Shown here: positions 8,791 to 16,855 of the stretch, piece by piece
Layout: each line of letters opens with the position of its first letter
Numbering within the stretch: the stretch's first letter is position 1
Assembly (NCBI GenBank): GCA_045863055.1
Contig: BTUW01000012.1
Location: 51,563-115,562, forward strand
From: UTCHB3 sp008363265
Lineage (GTDB): Bacteria; Bacteroidota; Ignavibacteria; Ignavibacteriales; Ignavibacteriaceae
Reading direction: 5' to 3'
Length of the DNA stretch: 64,000 nucleotides
Notes under the pieces: generated by a model
Database searches by the model: none
What the model saw: only the letters and a program-made list of their open reading frames with translations
What the model was told of the DNA's origin: nothing
Made by a program: the position numbers and the translations under genes

Positions 8791-9761
8791 TGCATCAGCC
8801 AGACATAGAAAAAATACTGAGAAAAGATAAAAGAAGTGTTGCCCGTGCAATAACTTACATAGAGTCGGGATACGACGGCTCAATCGAAATTCTCGAGCAG
8901 CTGCATAAATTTACGGGTAGGGCTTATAAAGTAGGTATCACGGGGCCTCCCGGTGCGGGGAAAAGCACTCTTACACTTCAGCTCGTTAAATGGTTCAGAA
9001 AACAGGGTTCAACCGTTGCAGTGATAGCTGTTGATCCCACAAGCCCATTCACCGGTGGCGCGCTTCTTGGAGACAGGGTTCGCATGACCGAAGTAAGTAA
9101 CCTTGATGGAGTCTTCATCAGAAGTATGGCGACGCGGGGAAGCCTGGGTGGACTGAGCGGAAAAACAGTAGATGCTTCAGATATACTTGACGCAGCGGGG
9201 TATGATATTATTATATATGAGACGGTGGGAGTTGGGCAGTCGGAACTGGATATCGCAAAAGCTGCAGATACGACGATAGTGGTGCTTGTGCCTGAGTCGG
9301 GAGACACGGTTCAGGCGATGAAGGCAGGGCTCATGGAGATCGCTGATTTTTATGTGCTGAACAAGGGAGACCGTCCGGGTGCGGAGCAGGCAGTGGCTTC
9401 TATAAAAACGATGCTTCAGTTCCGGGAACATGATGAACATACCTGGTGGCCGGCCGTAGTGAAGACATCTGCACACGAGAACAAAGGCATCGACGAAGTG
9501 GGAGAGGAGATCCTCCGTCATAAGGACCATCTTGAAACAACCGGAAAACTTGAAACGAGGAGAAAAGAGAGGGAAAAGAACCGTCTCGAAGAGATCGTTG
9601 AGAGCGCAATACTCGGTGAACTGTGGGGATCGGGAGGAAACGAGCTTCTGCACGGCAGCATTTCCGGCGTCATCGAAAAAGAAATATCACCTCATCAGTT
9701 GGCCAAACAGATCATTGAAAGATACAAGGAGCATTTGAGAAATGTGAAATGTGAAATGTGA
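8790..9761 (+). CDS. meaB: Methylmalonyl-CoA mutase-associated GTPase MeaB
   Basis: A 323-residue G3E/SIMIBI-class GTPase that guards and reloads the cobalamin cofactor of methylmalonyl-CoA mutase. Visible motifs are Walker A GPPGAGKST, VDPTSPFTGGALLGDR, ETVGVGQSE (switch region) and the base-specificity loop NKGDRPGA. ATG 8790 is preferred over a TTG three bases upstream because it overlaps the nadD stop. The final residues (NVKCEM) are encoded by a tandem AAATGTG repeat that continues past the stop, so the extreme C-terminus appears to be repeat-derived. No mutase gene is in the window. Confidence 0.92.
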   Translation: MHQPDIEKILRKDKRSVARAITYIESGYDGSIEILEQLHKFTGRAYKVGITGPPGAGKSTLTLQLVKWFRKQGSTVAVIAVDPTSPFTGGALLGDRVRMTEVSNLDGVFIRSMATRGSLGGLSGKTVDASDILDAAGYDIIIYETVGVGQSELDIAKAADTTIVVLVPESGDTVQAMKAGLMEIADFYVLNKGDRPGAEQAVASIKTMLQFREHDEHTWWPAVVKTSAHENKGIDEVGEEILRHKDHLETTGKLETRRKEREKNRLEEIVESAILGELWGSGGNELLHGSISGVIEKEISPHQLAKQIIERYKEHLRNVKCEM

Positions 9762-9767
9762 AATGTG
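9740..9767. repeat. Four tandem AAATGTG heptamers
   Basis: Four exact AAATGTG copies cover the last codons and stop of meaB. The same kind of heptamer run occurs at the 3' ends of two other genes in the window (near 12792 and 53384). Confidence 0.9.
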
Positions 9768-9939
9768 ATCCGGGGCGGATTAGGTGTTATTTAGACCACG
9801 GATGACATGGATAACACGGATTTTCGCGGATGGGGTATGGTCCGCCGGGGTGGATTGGTCCTAAACCCTCCACCCCAATCCGCCGGGGCGGACTAAACCC
9901 TCTTCCGCTGGGGCGGATTTTTTTACGGATTTTTAATTA
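9768..9939. repeat. Intergenic GC-rich dispersed repeats (CCGCCGGGGCGGA type)
   Basis: The gap holds a ...CCACGGATGACATGG... / ...ACACGGATT... segment like those near 12840 and 53400. Inverted and direct copies of a TCCGCCGGGGYGGAY-like unit follow, near 9840-9855, 9880-9895 and 9904-9919 (the last degenerate). No ORF or clear promoter is seen. Confidence 0.7.
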
Positions 9940-11112
9940 ATGGAGATGGAAATGGATACGGGATCAAGTTTTTTATTGGAGTTTTCTGAGGAACAGAGAG
10001 CGATTCAGGAGGCGGTACGGGATTTTGCGGTAAGCGTCTTAAAACCGGTTGTAATGGAGTATGATGAATCGCAAAAATTCCCATTTGAGATCGTTAAAGA
10101 GCTGGCAGGCATGGGTTGCATGGGCATTCTTGTCCCCGAGACCTATGGTGGGTCCGGACTTGGCTATACCGAGTATGCCCTTATAATTGAAGAACTTGCC
10201 AGAATTGACCCTTCGGTTGCTCTTACAGTTGCCGCCCATAATGGTCTCTGCACAAACCACATTCTCATGCACGCCAATGAAGAACAGAAAAGGAAATACC
10301 TCCCCAAGCTTGCCTCTGGTGAGTGGATCGGGGCATGGGGACTAACCGAACCCGTTTCCGGATCTGATGCCGCTTCAATGATAACCACAGCCGTAAAAGA
10401 GGGTGATGAGTGGGTGATAAACGGCAGCAAGACTTTCATAACTCACGGTGGTGTTGGCCAGGTTGCGGTTATTATGGCTGTAACGGACAAGTCGAAGCAC
10501 TCGAAAGGTATCTCGGCGTTTATTGTTGAGACGGATACTCCGGGTTATATTGTGAACAAGAAGGAGAACAAGCTGGGGATGCGCTCGAGTGACACATGCC
10601 AGCTGATGTTCGACAATATGCGGGTGCCCGCGGAGAATCTGATCGGGGTTGAAGGTGAGGGTTTTAAGCAGGCGATGAAGATCCTTGAGGGGGGAAGGAT
10701 ATCGATCGCGGCGCTGAGCGTGGGTCTGGCACAGGGCTCCCTTGATGAATCATTAAAATACTCGGGGGAGAGGCACCAGTTCGGAAAGCCTATAAATGCC
10801 TTTCAGGGCATCCAGTTCAAGTTCGCGGATATGGCGACTGAGATCGAGGCGGCGCGTTTGATGACTTACAAGGCGGCGAGTCTGAAGGACGCCGGGAAGC
10901 CTCTTGGAAACTCCGCGGCAATGGCGAAGCTCTTCGCGAGCGAGGTTGCTGAAAGGTGCTCAAACGAAGCGGTACAGATATTTGGAGGATATGGGTTCAT
11001 CAAGGATTTTCCGGTGGAGAAGTTTTATCGTGATGTGAAGCTTCTGACTATTGGGGAGGGAACCAGCGAAGTGCAGAGGATAGTGATCTCAAGACAACTG
11101 CTCGATAAATAA
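9940..11112 (+). CDS. Acyl-CoA dehydrogenase
   Basis: A 390-residue FAD-dependent acyl-CoA dehydrogenase for alpha,beta-oxidation of a short- or branched-chain acyl-CoA. FAD/substrate motifs WGLTEPVSGSDA and the C-terminal IGEGTSEVQRIVI, with the predicted catalytic Glu, are both present. Length is normal for short-chain, butyryl or isovaleryl types. The following carboxylase beta gene and meaB upstream suggest branched-chain amino-acid or propionate breakdown, but the exact substrate cannot be read from sequence. Confidence 0.92.
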   Translation: MEMEMDTGSSFLLEFSEEQRAIQEAVRDFAVSVLKPVVMEYDESQKFPFEIVKELAGMGCMGILVPETYGGSGLGYTEYALIIEELARIDPSVALTVAAHNGLCTNHILMHANEEQKRKYLPKLASGEWIGAWGLTEPVSGSDAASMITTAVKEGDEWVINGSKTFITHGGVGQVAVIMAVTDKSKHSKGISAFIVETDTPGYIVNKKENKLGMRSSDTCQLMFDNMRVPAENLIGVEGEGFKQAMKILEGGRISIAALSVGLAQGSLDESLKYSGERHQFGKPINAFQGIQFKFADMATEIEAARLMTYKAASLKDAGKPLGNSAAMAKLFASEVAERCSNEAVQIFGGYGFIKDFPVEKFYRDVKLLTIGEGTSEVQRIVISRQLLDK

Positions 11113-11140
11113 TTTTTTCACCTGAAGCCACGGAAGATCA

Positions 11141-12796
11141 ATGAAGAAGGTTGGTACTGATATCACTAGGGAAAAGCCATTCCATGTAAGGGAGGATGCC
11201 TACAAGGAACTGGTTAGAAAACTAGAATACGAAAGAAAAAAGACTGAAAAGGGTGGTGGTGAAAAAGCGCTGCAGAAAATGCGTGACAAGGGGAAGATGC
11301 CCGCCCGCGAAAGGATCGCCCGTCTTATCGATCCGGGTACCCGGTTTATGGAGCTGAACACTTTTGCCGCGCACGGCATGTACGAGGAGTGGGGCGGGGC
11401 ACCCAGTGCCGGAACCGTCTTCGGTATCGGAAAGGTGAGCGGAAGGGATTGTGTGATCGTGGCGAATGACTCGACTGTTAAGGCGGGGGCGTGGTTCCCG
11501 ATGAGCTGCAAGAAAAATCTGAGGGCTCAGGAGGTGGCGATGGAGAACGTGTTGCCGATCATTTACCTGGTGGACAGCGCGGGTGTTTTTCTTCCGTTGC
11601 AGGATGATATCTTCCCTGACAAGGAGCATTTTGGAAGAATATTCAGGAATAACGCGAGGATGTCGGCGATGGGTATCCCGCAGATAGCGGCGATAATGGG
11701 TCCGTGTGTTGCTGGTGGGGCGTATCTTCCGATCATGAGTGATGAGGCTTTGATCGTGAGGGGTGAGGGGTTCGTGTTTTTGGCGGGGGCTCATCTGGTG
11801 AAGGCGGCGATCGGCGAGGTTACGGATAATGAGTCGCTGGGTGGGGCGGTGGTTCAGAGTAACATCTCGGGGGTTACTGACAATGTGATGGAGAGTGATG
11901 AGGAGTGTCTGGATGAAATACGTTCTTTGATCGATAAGTTCGGTGAAAGGGGGAAGGCGGGGTTCTCACGGGAGAAATCGAGACCTCCATTGTTCGATGA
12001 GAAGGAAATTTACGGTGTGCTTCCGGATGAGGCGATAAAGCAGTATGACACATACGAACTTATAGCGCGGATTGTTGACGGGTCGGAGATCGATGAGTAC
12101 AAGGCGGGGTATGGCAAGTCTTTGATCACGGCTTATGCCCGTATCGACGGTTGGGCTGTGGGAATCGTGGCGAACCAGAGGTCGGTGGTTAAATCGGCGA
12201 GGGGTGAGATGCAGGTGGGGGGCGTGATCTACTCGGACAGCGCGGACAAGGCGGCGCGGTTCATTATGAACTGCAACCAGCGGAGGATACCTTTGCTGTT
12301 CCTTCAGGATGTTACGGGTTTCATGGTGGGGACGAAGGCTGAGCATGGGGGAATAATTAAGGACGGTGCGAAGATGGTTAACGCGGTGGCAAACAGTGTG
12401 GTGCCGAAGATAACTATTATTGTGGGGAACAGTTACGGCGCGGGGAATTACGCGATGTGCGGGAAGGCTTACGATCCGAGGTTCATTTACGCTTTTCCGG
12501 CAGCGAGGATCAGTGTGATGGGCGGAAGCCAGGCGGCGAATGTTCTGATGGATATCAAGGTGAAGCAGTATGAGAAGTCGGGGAAGGAACTGAGTGAGGA
12601 GGAGAGGCTAAAGATGCGGGATGAGATCAGGGACTCTTACGAAAGCAAGTCGACTCCGCTTTACGCGGCTGCCCGTCTCTGGGTGGATGAGGTAATTGAT
12701 CCTGCGAGGACGCGGGAGTATGTGTCGCGTTCGATAGAGGCGGCGAACAATAATCCGGAGATACCTGATTTTAAGGTGGGGGTTATTCAGGTGTGA
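11141..12796 (+). CDS. Acyl-CoA carboxylase carboxyltransferase (beta) subunit
   Basis: This 551-residue crotonase-fold carboxyltransferase moves CO2 from biotin to an acyl-CoA. The glycine-rich oxyanion segments are clear: MGPCVAGGAYLPIMSDEA, LQDVTGFMVGTKAEHGG, GNSYGAGNYAMCGKAYDPR and PAARISVMGGSQAA. The closest known types are methylcrotonyl-CoA and propionyl-CoA carboxylase beta chains. The partner biotin carboxylase/biotin carrier alpha subunit is not in the window. It is probably co-transcribed with the dehydrogenase 28 bp upstream. The coding strand is unusually G-rich, and a TGTGAAC repeat run begins at its stop codon. Confidence 0.9.
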   Translation: MKKVGTDITREKPFHVREDAYKELVRKLEYERKKTEKGGGEKALQKMRDKGKMPARERIARLIDPGTRFMELNTFAAHGMYEEWGGAPSAGTVFGIGKVSGRDCVIVANDSTVKAGAWFPMSCKKNLRAQEVAMENVLPIIYLVDSAGVFLPLQDDIFPDKEHFGRIFRNNARMSAMGIPQIAAIMGPCVAGGAYLPIMSDEALIVRGEGFVFLAGAHLVKAAIGEVTDNESLGGAVVQSNISGVTDNVMESDEECLDEIRSLIDKFGERGKAGFSREKSRPPLFDEKEIYGVLPDEAIKQYDTYELIARIVDGSEIDEYKAGYGKSLITAYARIDGWAVGIVANQRSVVKSARGEMQVGGVIYSDSADKAARFIMNCNQRRIPLLFLQDVTGFMVGTKAEHGGIIKDGAKMVNAVANSVVPKITIIVGNSYGAGNYAMCGKAYDPRFIYAFPAARISVMGGSQAANVLMDIKVKQYEKSGKELSEEERLKMRDEIRDSYESKSTPLYAAARLWVDEVIDPARTREYVSRSIEAANNNPEIPDFKVGVIQV

Positions 12797-13050
12797 ACTG
12801 TGAACTGTGACTCGCCGCGGCGAGGTGAAGTATTAGTGTGGAGTGTGATTTTTGGACGCAGATACACACGGATTTAACGGATTAACGCGGATTAAACCAC
12901 GGATGATGCTGATTCAGGTGGATTTTGAGGACGCGTAGACACACGGATTTTATAGATTGACGCGGAGATTTTTGGAATTGATTTGCTCCCCGCAGGGGTG
13001 CAATGTTTGTAGAAGAAAACAAAGAATAAAATGCTTCTCGCAGGGGTGCT
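12792..13050. repeat. Repeat-filled intergenic region: heptamers, CACGGATT units and a 32-bp dispersed element
   Basis: TGTGAAC heptamers (12792-12811) start at the carboxylase stop. They are followed by several ACACGGATTNA / ACGCGGATT units (about 12850-12965). An element beginning TTGCTCCCCGCAGGGGTGCA near 12983 follows, with a second partial copy (CTTCTCGCAGGGGTGC) near 13033. A 32-base core of the first element recurs exactly, in reverse orientation, at about 27220-27251. No gene is seen here. Confidence 0.8.
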
Positions 13051-13095
13051 ATCAAATATATCTTGCACATATTCTCGATAAAATTTAAGTTATAA

Positions 13096-13611
13096 GTGAA
13101 ATTTAAAATCTTTCGATACAGCCAAGGATCCAAGGGGGTAATCTATTCTCTTTGGAAAGAAGGGGATGCACTCCCTGAACTTGAGAACGCGCTTCTCGAG
13201 TATAAGGAAATTCGAGGCGAGCGCTACTTCTATGAGTTGATTGCCTTCATCAGAGGTATGTGCGAGAAAACAGGATTCAGGGTTGAGAGATTTCGTGATG
13301 AGAATCTGACGTGGAAAGACGGTATTTATGCTCTACGCGGAACGGCCGAATACAGATTCTATCTCTATCATAATTCCAGTGAAAGGATCATTCTCACGGG
13401 TGGCGGAGTGAAAACCACCAAACTGTTTCAGGAAGACCCAAAGTTATTGTTTGTTGTAAACTGTCTTAAATCGGTTTCGAAATTACTTTGGGATCACCCG
13501 GAATTAAACTTAAAATTATTGAGCGATTCGGAAATCGACCTTGACTTTACCTGGTCGGGAGAATTATCAAACATCGACGAAATTTTGGAAAAGATAACAA
13601 ATGGAAGCTAA
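13096..13611 (+). CDS. HigB/RelE-like putative toxin (171 aa)
   Basis: The middle of the protein, DGIYALRGTAEYRFYLYH then ERIILTGGGVKTTK, follows the pattern of Gp49/HigB-type RelE-fold toxins (short strand, YR-x-YLY strand, IIL-x-GG-x-K-T-K hairpin). The N- and C-terminal extensions make it longer than the ~100-residue norm. The GTG start at 13096 has no clear Shine-Dalgarno. It overlaps the downstream HTH gene by 11 bases, which is the toxin-first order of HigBA modules. By family analogy it would be a ribosome-dependent mRNA endonuclease; this is inferred. Confidence 0.6.
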   Translation: MKFKIFRYSQGSKGVIYSLWKEGDALPELENALLEYKEIRGERYFYELIAFIRGMCEKTGFRVERFRDENLTWKDGIYALRGTAEYRFYLYHNSSERIILTGGGVKTTKLFQEDPKLLFVVNCLKSVSKLLWDHPELNLKLLSDSEIDLDFTWSGELSNIDEILEKITNGS

Positions 13612-13948
13612 AAAGAACAGAAGAACGAATCTGTTGGATACCCACATCCCAAAAGATATCTCAAGATACATCGATTTTTCTATTATGATCTCAGAGATGA
13701 TTCTTCAGAAACTGGATGAATTGGGAATCAACAAAAGGGAATTCGCAAGATCACTTGGTAAAAAAGAGTCCCAGATCTCGGAGTGGCTAAGTGGCATGCA
13801 CAACTTTACATTGAAAACGCTGGCTGAGATCTCACTAAAATACGATCTCGATTTTTCGGAAGCTTTTCGGTTAACTCTATCTAAATCCAAAGAAAAGAAA
13901 CAACACGCGATTACGCAGAAAACGGATCAGATACAGATACATCTGTGA
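13601..13948 (+). CDS. XRE-family HTH putative antitoxin
   Basis: The 115-residue protein has a helix-turn-helix at about residues 38-90 (LGINKREFARSLGKKESQISEWLSG...FTLKTLAEISLKYDL), typical of HigA-like antitoxin/repressors. It overlaps the toxin gene and probably both neutralises the toxin and represses the operon. The last ~15 residues (ITQKTDQIQIHL) are encoded by DNA that resembles the genome's dispersed ACGCAGATTAAACGGATC... repeat family, so the natural C-terminus may have been replaced when a repeat inserted. Confidence 0.65.
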   Translation: MEAKKNRRTNLLDTHIPKDISRYIDFSIMISEMILQKLDELGINKREFARSLGKKESQISEWLSGMHNFTLKTLAEISLKYDLDFSEAFRLTLSKSKEKKQHAITQKTDQIQIHL

Positions 13949-13981
13949 AATCCGTGGAATCCGTGTAACTTTTTATTTTAA

Positions 13982-14410
13982 CTATTCCGAAACCGGAAAC
14001 TCTGACCAATCTTTTAGGAGTTCTTCGGGGGGACGGATGAGGCGTTTGGTTTTGGCATCGAGGGGACACCAGAGGGAGAGGCCTTTCACGAAGAGTTTAC
14101 CGTCGGATTGGCGGTAGATCTCTGTGTGGCGTTCGAAGAGGTTTTTGCGTGCTTTACCGATCCAGGTTTTGACGATGACGGTGTCGCCGAGGACGGCTGA
14201 GCGGAGGTAGTCGATCTCGTGGCGGGTGACGACGAAAATTATTGATTCCTTCCAATGAGGCTTGGCGTGCTCATTCCAATGATTGATCGCGGCGTCCTGG
14301 AGCCACTTCACATAAACAAGATTGCTTACGTGATCAAGCATGTCGATGTGTTCCGGAGCGACCGGAATTGTCATGTAATATGGTTCGTGGGAGGATCCTG
14401 TTGAACTCAT
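13982..14410 (-). CDS. Hotdog-fold acyl-CoA thioesterase (YbgC/FadM type)
   Basis: This 142-residue 4HBT-family protein hydrolyses acyl-CoA thioesters. The catalytic segment IDMLDHVSNLVYVKWLQDAA fits the family DxxxHVNNxxYxxW pattern with the Asp in place. The later YLRSAVLGDTVIVKTW strand is also typical. Its start overlaps the fmt stop by one base (TAATG on the minus strand), so it is the last gene of a def-fmt-thioesterase operon. The substrate is unknown. Confidence 0.82.
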   Translation of the reverse strand: MSSTGSSHEPYYMTIPVAPEHIDMLDHVSNLVYVKWLQDAAINHWNEHAKPHWKESIIFVVTRHEIDYLRSAVLGDTVIVKTWIGKARKNLFERHTEIYRQSDGKLFVKGLSLWCPLDAKTKRLIRPPEELLKDWSEFPVSE

Positions 14411-15306
14411 TATAATCTGTAGCCTCTCAAAAACTCATCCGCTATCATTCTCTTCTTCCCCTCAGGCTGTATCTCGAGTATTTCGAGTGAACCATCACCT
14501 GTGCCGGCAAAAATCTGATGTTTGGTTGTTTTAAACGCTCCCGGAGCAAGTTTCTCGTCAGATAAAGCGGTTTTGTAAATCTTGTACTGCTTTCCATCAT
14601 GTACGAAAAACGCACCCGGATGTGGCGACAAACCCCTTACGAGATTGTGGATTGAAACAGCATCGTTGGTAAAATCGATCATGCATGTCTCACGGGTGAT
14701 CTTTGGAGCAGGTGAGGCAAGAGCGTCATCCTGAGGTTTCAGTTCGTAATCACCCGATCTTATAAGTTCCACGGTTTCAAGCACCAAACCCGTTCCTACA
14801 GATGCCATTTTTTCGTAGAGGGTGCCGAAGTTGTCTTCATCTTCAATAGCCACTTCCTTCATGAGGTAGATGTTTCCGGTGTCAACTTTTTCGGCGAGTT
14901 TGAATGTGGTCAGTCCTGTAACCTTGTCACCATTTATCACCGCCCACTGGATCGGAGCCGCTCCTCTGTATTTGGGGAGAAGCGAACCGTGCAGATTAAA
15001 ACTGCCGTGTTTGGGGAGATTGAAAACAGAAGCGGGGAGTATTTTGAACGCGACAATTATAAAAAGATCGGCGTTTATTGCTTTCAGTTCTTCGAGGAAT
15101 TCTTCAGAACGGAGTTTTTCGGGTTGCAGTACGGGGATTCCCGCCGAAGTTGCATATTCTTTTACAGGAGAGGGGAGTATCTTCTTGCCCCGGCCCTGCT
15201 CCTTGTCAGTAACGGTTACAACAGCTGCCACGTCTTCACCGGCCTTCACAAGTCCGTCAAGAACGGTAACCGCGATCTGAGGTGTCCCGAAAAAAACGAT
15301 CTTCAA
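14410..15306 (-). CDS. fmt: Methionyl-tRNA formyltransferase
   Basis: Fmt formylates initiator Met-tRNA using 10-formyl-THF. The 298-residue protein has the N-terminal FFGTPQIAV Rossmann start, the catalytic/folate block FNLHGSLLPKYRGAAPIQWA (with Asn and His) and a C-terminal OB-like tRNA-binding domain. It sits immediately downstream of def, the classic pairing. Confidence 0.95.
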   Translation of the reverse strand: MKIVFFGTPQIAVTVLDGLVKAGEDVAAVVTVTDKEQGRGKKILPSPVKEYATSAGIPVLQPEKLRSEEFLEELKAINADLFIIVAFKILPASVFNLPKHGSFNLHGSLLPKYRGAAPIQWAVINGDKVTGLTTFKLAEKVDTGNIYLMKEVAIEDEDNFGTLYEKMASVGTGLVLETVELIRSGDYELKPQDDALASPAPKITRETCMIDFTNDAVSIHNLVRGLSPHPGAFFVHDGKQYKIYKTALSDEKLAPGAFKTTKHQIFAGTGDGSLEILEIQPEGKKRMIADEFLRGYRL

Positions 15307-15307
15307 T

Positions 15308-15862
15308 TTACTCTTTTTCCCGTTCGGTCACAGGGTAGTCGACCTCGATCTTGCGGTTCTTGATCTTGATGAGGTCGCGTTTCAGTTTCTTCTGTTCCCG
15401 CTCGTTTATGCGGTCAGTGAAGAAAACACCCTGTAAATGGTCGTACTCATGCTGTATCACACGGGCGAGGAATTCATCAGCTTCGATAACCTGATCGTTG
15501 AAGTCGAGGTCTTTATATGCTATCTTGATCTTTTTAGGACGTACCACATCAGCCCTTACATCGGGTATCGAGAGACAGCCCTCTTCGTAGGAGATGGTCT
15601 CTTCCGATCTTTCAATTATCTTCGGATTGATGAAAACCCTCGGTTTCTCTTCGGGGTACTCCTTGATAACCGAGATGTCCACAACGAAAACCGACTTGTT
15701 CGAGCCAACCTGGTTCGCGGCAAGTCCCACACCTGAGGCGTTGTGCATCGTCTCAAACATGTCTTTTACAAATGTCAGAAGTTCAGTATCGATCTTCTGA
15801 ACCGGCTGTGCCTTTTTCCTTAATATCTTGTCGCCGTACTGATTTACAGGGATCAATGTCAT
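15308..15862 (-). CDS. def: Peptide deformylase
   Basis: This metalloenzyme removes the formyl group from nascent proteins. All three motifs are present: GVGLAANQVG, EEGCLSIP (metal-binding Cys) and QHEYDHLQG (HExxH with two His ligands). At 184 residues it is a normal length. fmt begins one base past its stop, so def-fmt form one operon. Confidence 0.96.
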   Translation of the reverse strand: MTLIPVNQYGDKILRKKAQPVQKIDTELLTFVKDMFETMHNASGVGLAANQVGSNKSVFVVDISVIKEYPEEKPRVFINPKIIERSEETISYEEGCLSIPDVRADVVRPKKIKIAYKDLDFNDQVIEADEFLARVIQHEYDHLQGVFFTDRINEREQKKLKRDLIKIKNRKIEVDYPVTEREKE

Positions 15863-15901
15863 TTCTTTTTTAATTTGTTACTTCTTCTTTTATTGTAAAC
15901 A

Positions 15902-16855
15902 CTATGAAACAGTTGAAAGACTCAGTTGCTCTTTAAAATACTCGATGGTTTTGAGCACACCATCGCGTCTGTCCACTTTCGGAGCCCAACCAAGAATTTT
16001 GCCGGCACGTGTGATGTCTGGCTGGCGTACCTTGGGGTCATCCTCGGGGAGCTCCATATATTCCAAAACAGAATTTGAGCCTGTAAGTTCAAGAACTTCC
16101 TCCGCGAACTGTTTAATTGTGATCTCTTCAGGATTTCCGAGGTTTACGGGATTTGATTCATCCGAACGGAGCAGTCTGAGCAATCCTTCAACCAGGTCAT
16201 CAACGTAGCAGAAACTGCGGGTTTGGGAGCCGTCACCGAAAACGGTGAGGGGCTGTCCGGTGAGTGCCTGTGAAATAAAAGCGGGGAGTGCCCTGCCGTC
16301 ATTCAGCCTCATCCTCGGGCCGTAGGTGTTGAAAATTCTCGCGATCCTTGTCTGTACACCATGATATCTGTTATAGGCCATTGTGAGTGATTCGGCGAAT
16401 CGCTTTGCCTCATCGTACACGCCTCTTGGACCAACCGTGTTTACGTTGCCCCAGTAGTCTTCGGTTTGGGGGTGTATCAGAGGATCACCGTAAATTTCCG
16501 AAGTGGAGGCGAGCAGGAAGGTTGCTTTCTTCTCTTTCGCGAGTCCGAGTGCCTTGTGAGTACCGAGTGATCCCACCTTCATGGTTTGAATAGGGTACTG
16601 AAGGTAGTCGAGTGGACTGGCGGGTGACGCGAAGTGGAGGATATAGTCAACCTCACCCGGGACGTGAATGAAGTTCGTAACGTCATGGTTTAGGAAGAGG
16701 AAGTCGGGATTCCCGAACAGGTGTTCAATATTTCTGATATTGCCGGTGATCAGGTTATCGATACAGATAACCCTCAGTCCATCGGAGATCAGTCTGTCAC
16801 AAAGCCAGGATCCGACGAATCCGGCTCCGCCGGTAACAACCGCGGTTTTCTTCAT
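15902..16855 (-). CDS. UDP-glucuronate decarboxylase / UDP-xylose synthase (SDR)
   Basis: This 317-residue extended SDR has the NAD-binding GGAGFVGSWL, a DHDVTNF-type adenine pocket and the catalytic YDEAKRFAE (Tyr-x-x-x-Lys), plus RIFNTYGPRM typical of UDP-glucuronate decarboxylases. It would convert UDP-glucuronate to UDP-xylose. Its start codon overlaps the stop of the upstream UDP-glucose dehydrogenase gene by one base (TAATG), so the two steps of UDP-xylose synthesis are translationally coupled. Confidence 0.9.
   Translation of the reverse strand: MKKTAVVTGGAGFVGSWLCDRLISDGLRVICIDNLITGNIRNIEHLFGNPDFLFLNHDVTNFIHVPGEVDYILHFASPASPLDYLQYPIQTMKVGSLGTHKALGLAKEKKATFLLASTSEIYGDPLIHPQTEDYWGNVNTVGPRGVYDEAKRFAESLTMAYNRYHGVQTRIARIFNTYGPRMRLNDGRALPAFISQALTGQPLTVFGDGSQTRSFCYVDDLVEGLLRLLRSDESNPVNLGNPEEITIKQFAEEVLELTGSNSVLEYMELPEDDPKVRQPDITRAGKILGWAPKVDRRDGVLKTIEYFKEQLSLSTVS

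Noticed and set aside
9768..13050. Insertion sequence in the repeat-rich gaps
   Set aside because: No transposase frame or terminal inverted repeats of IS type; only short repeats are present.
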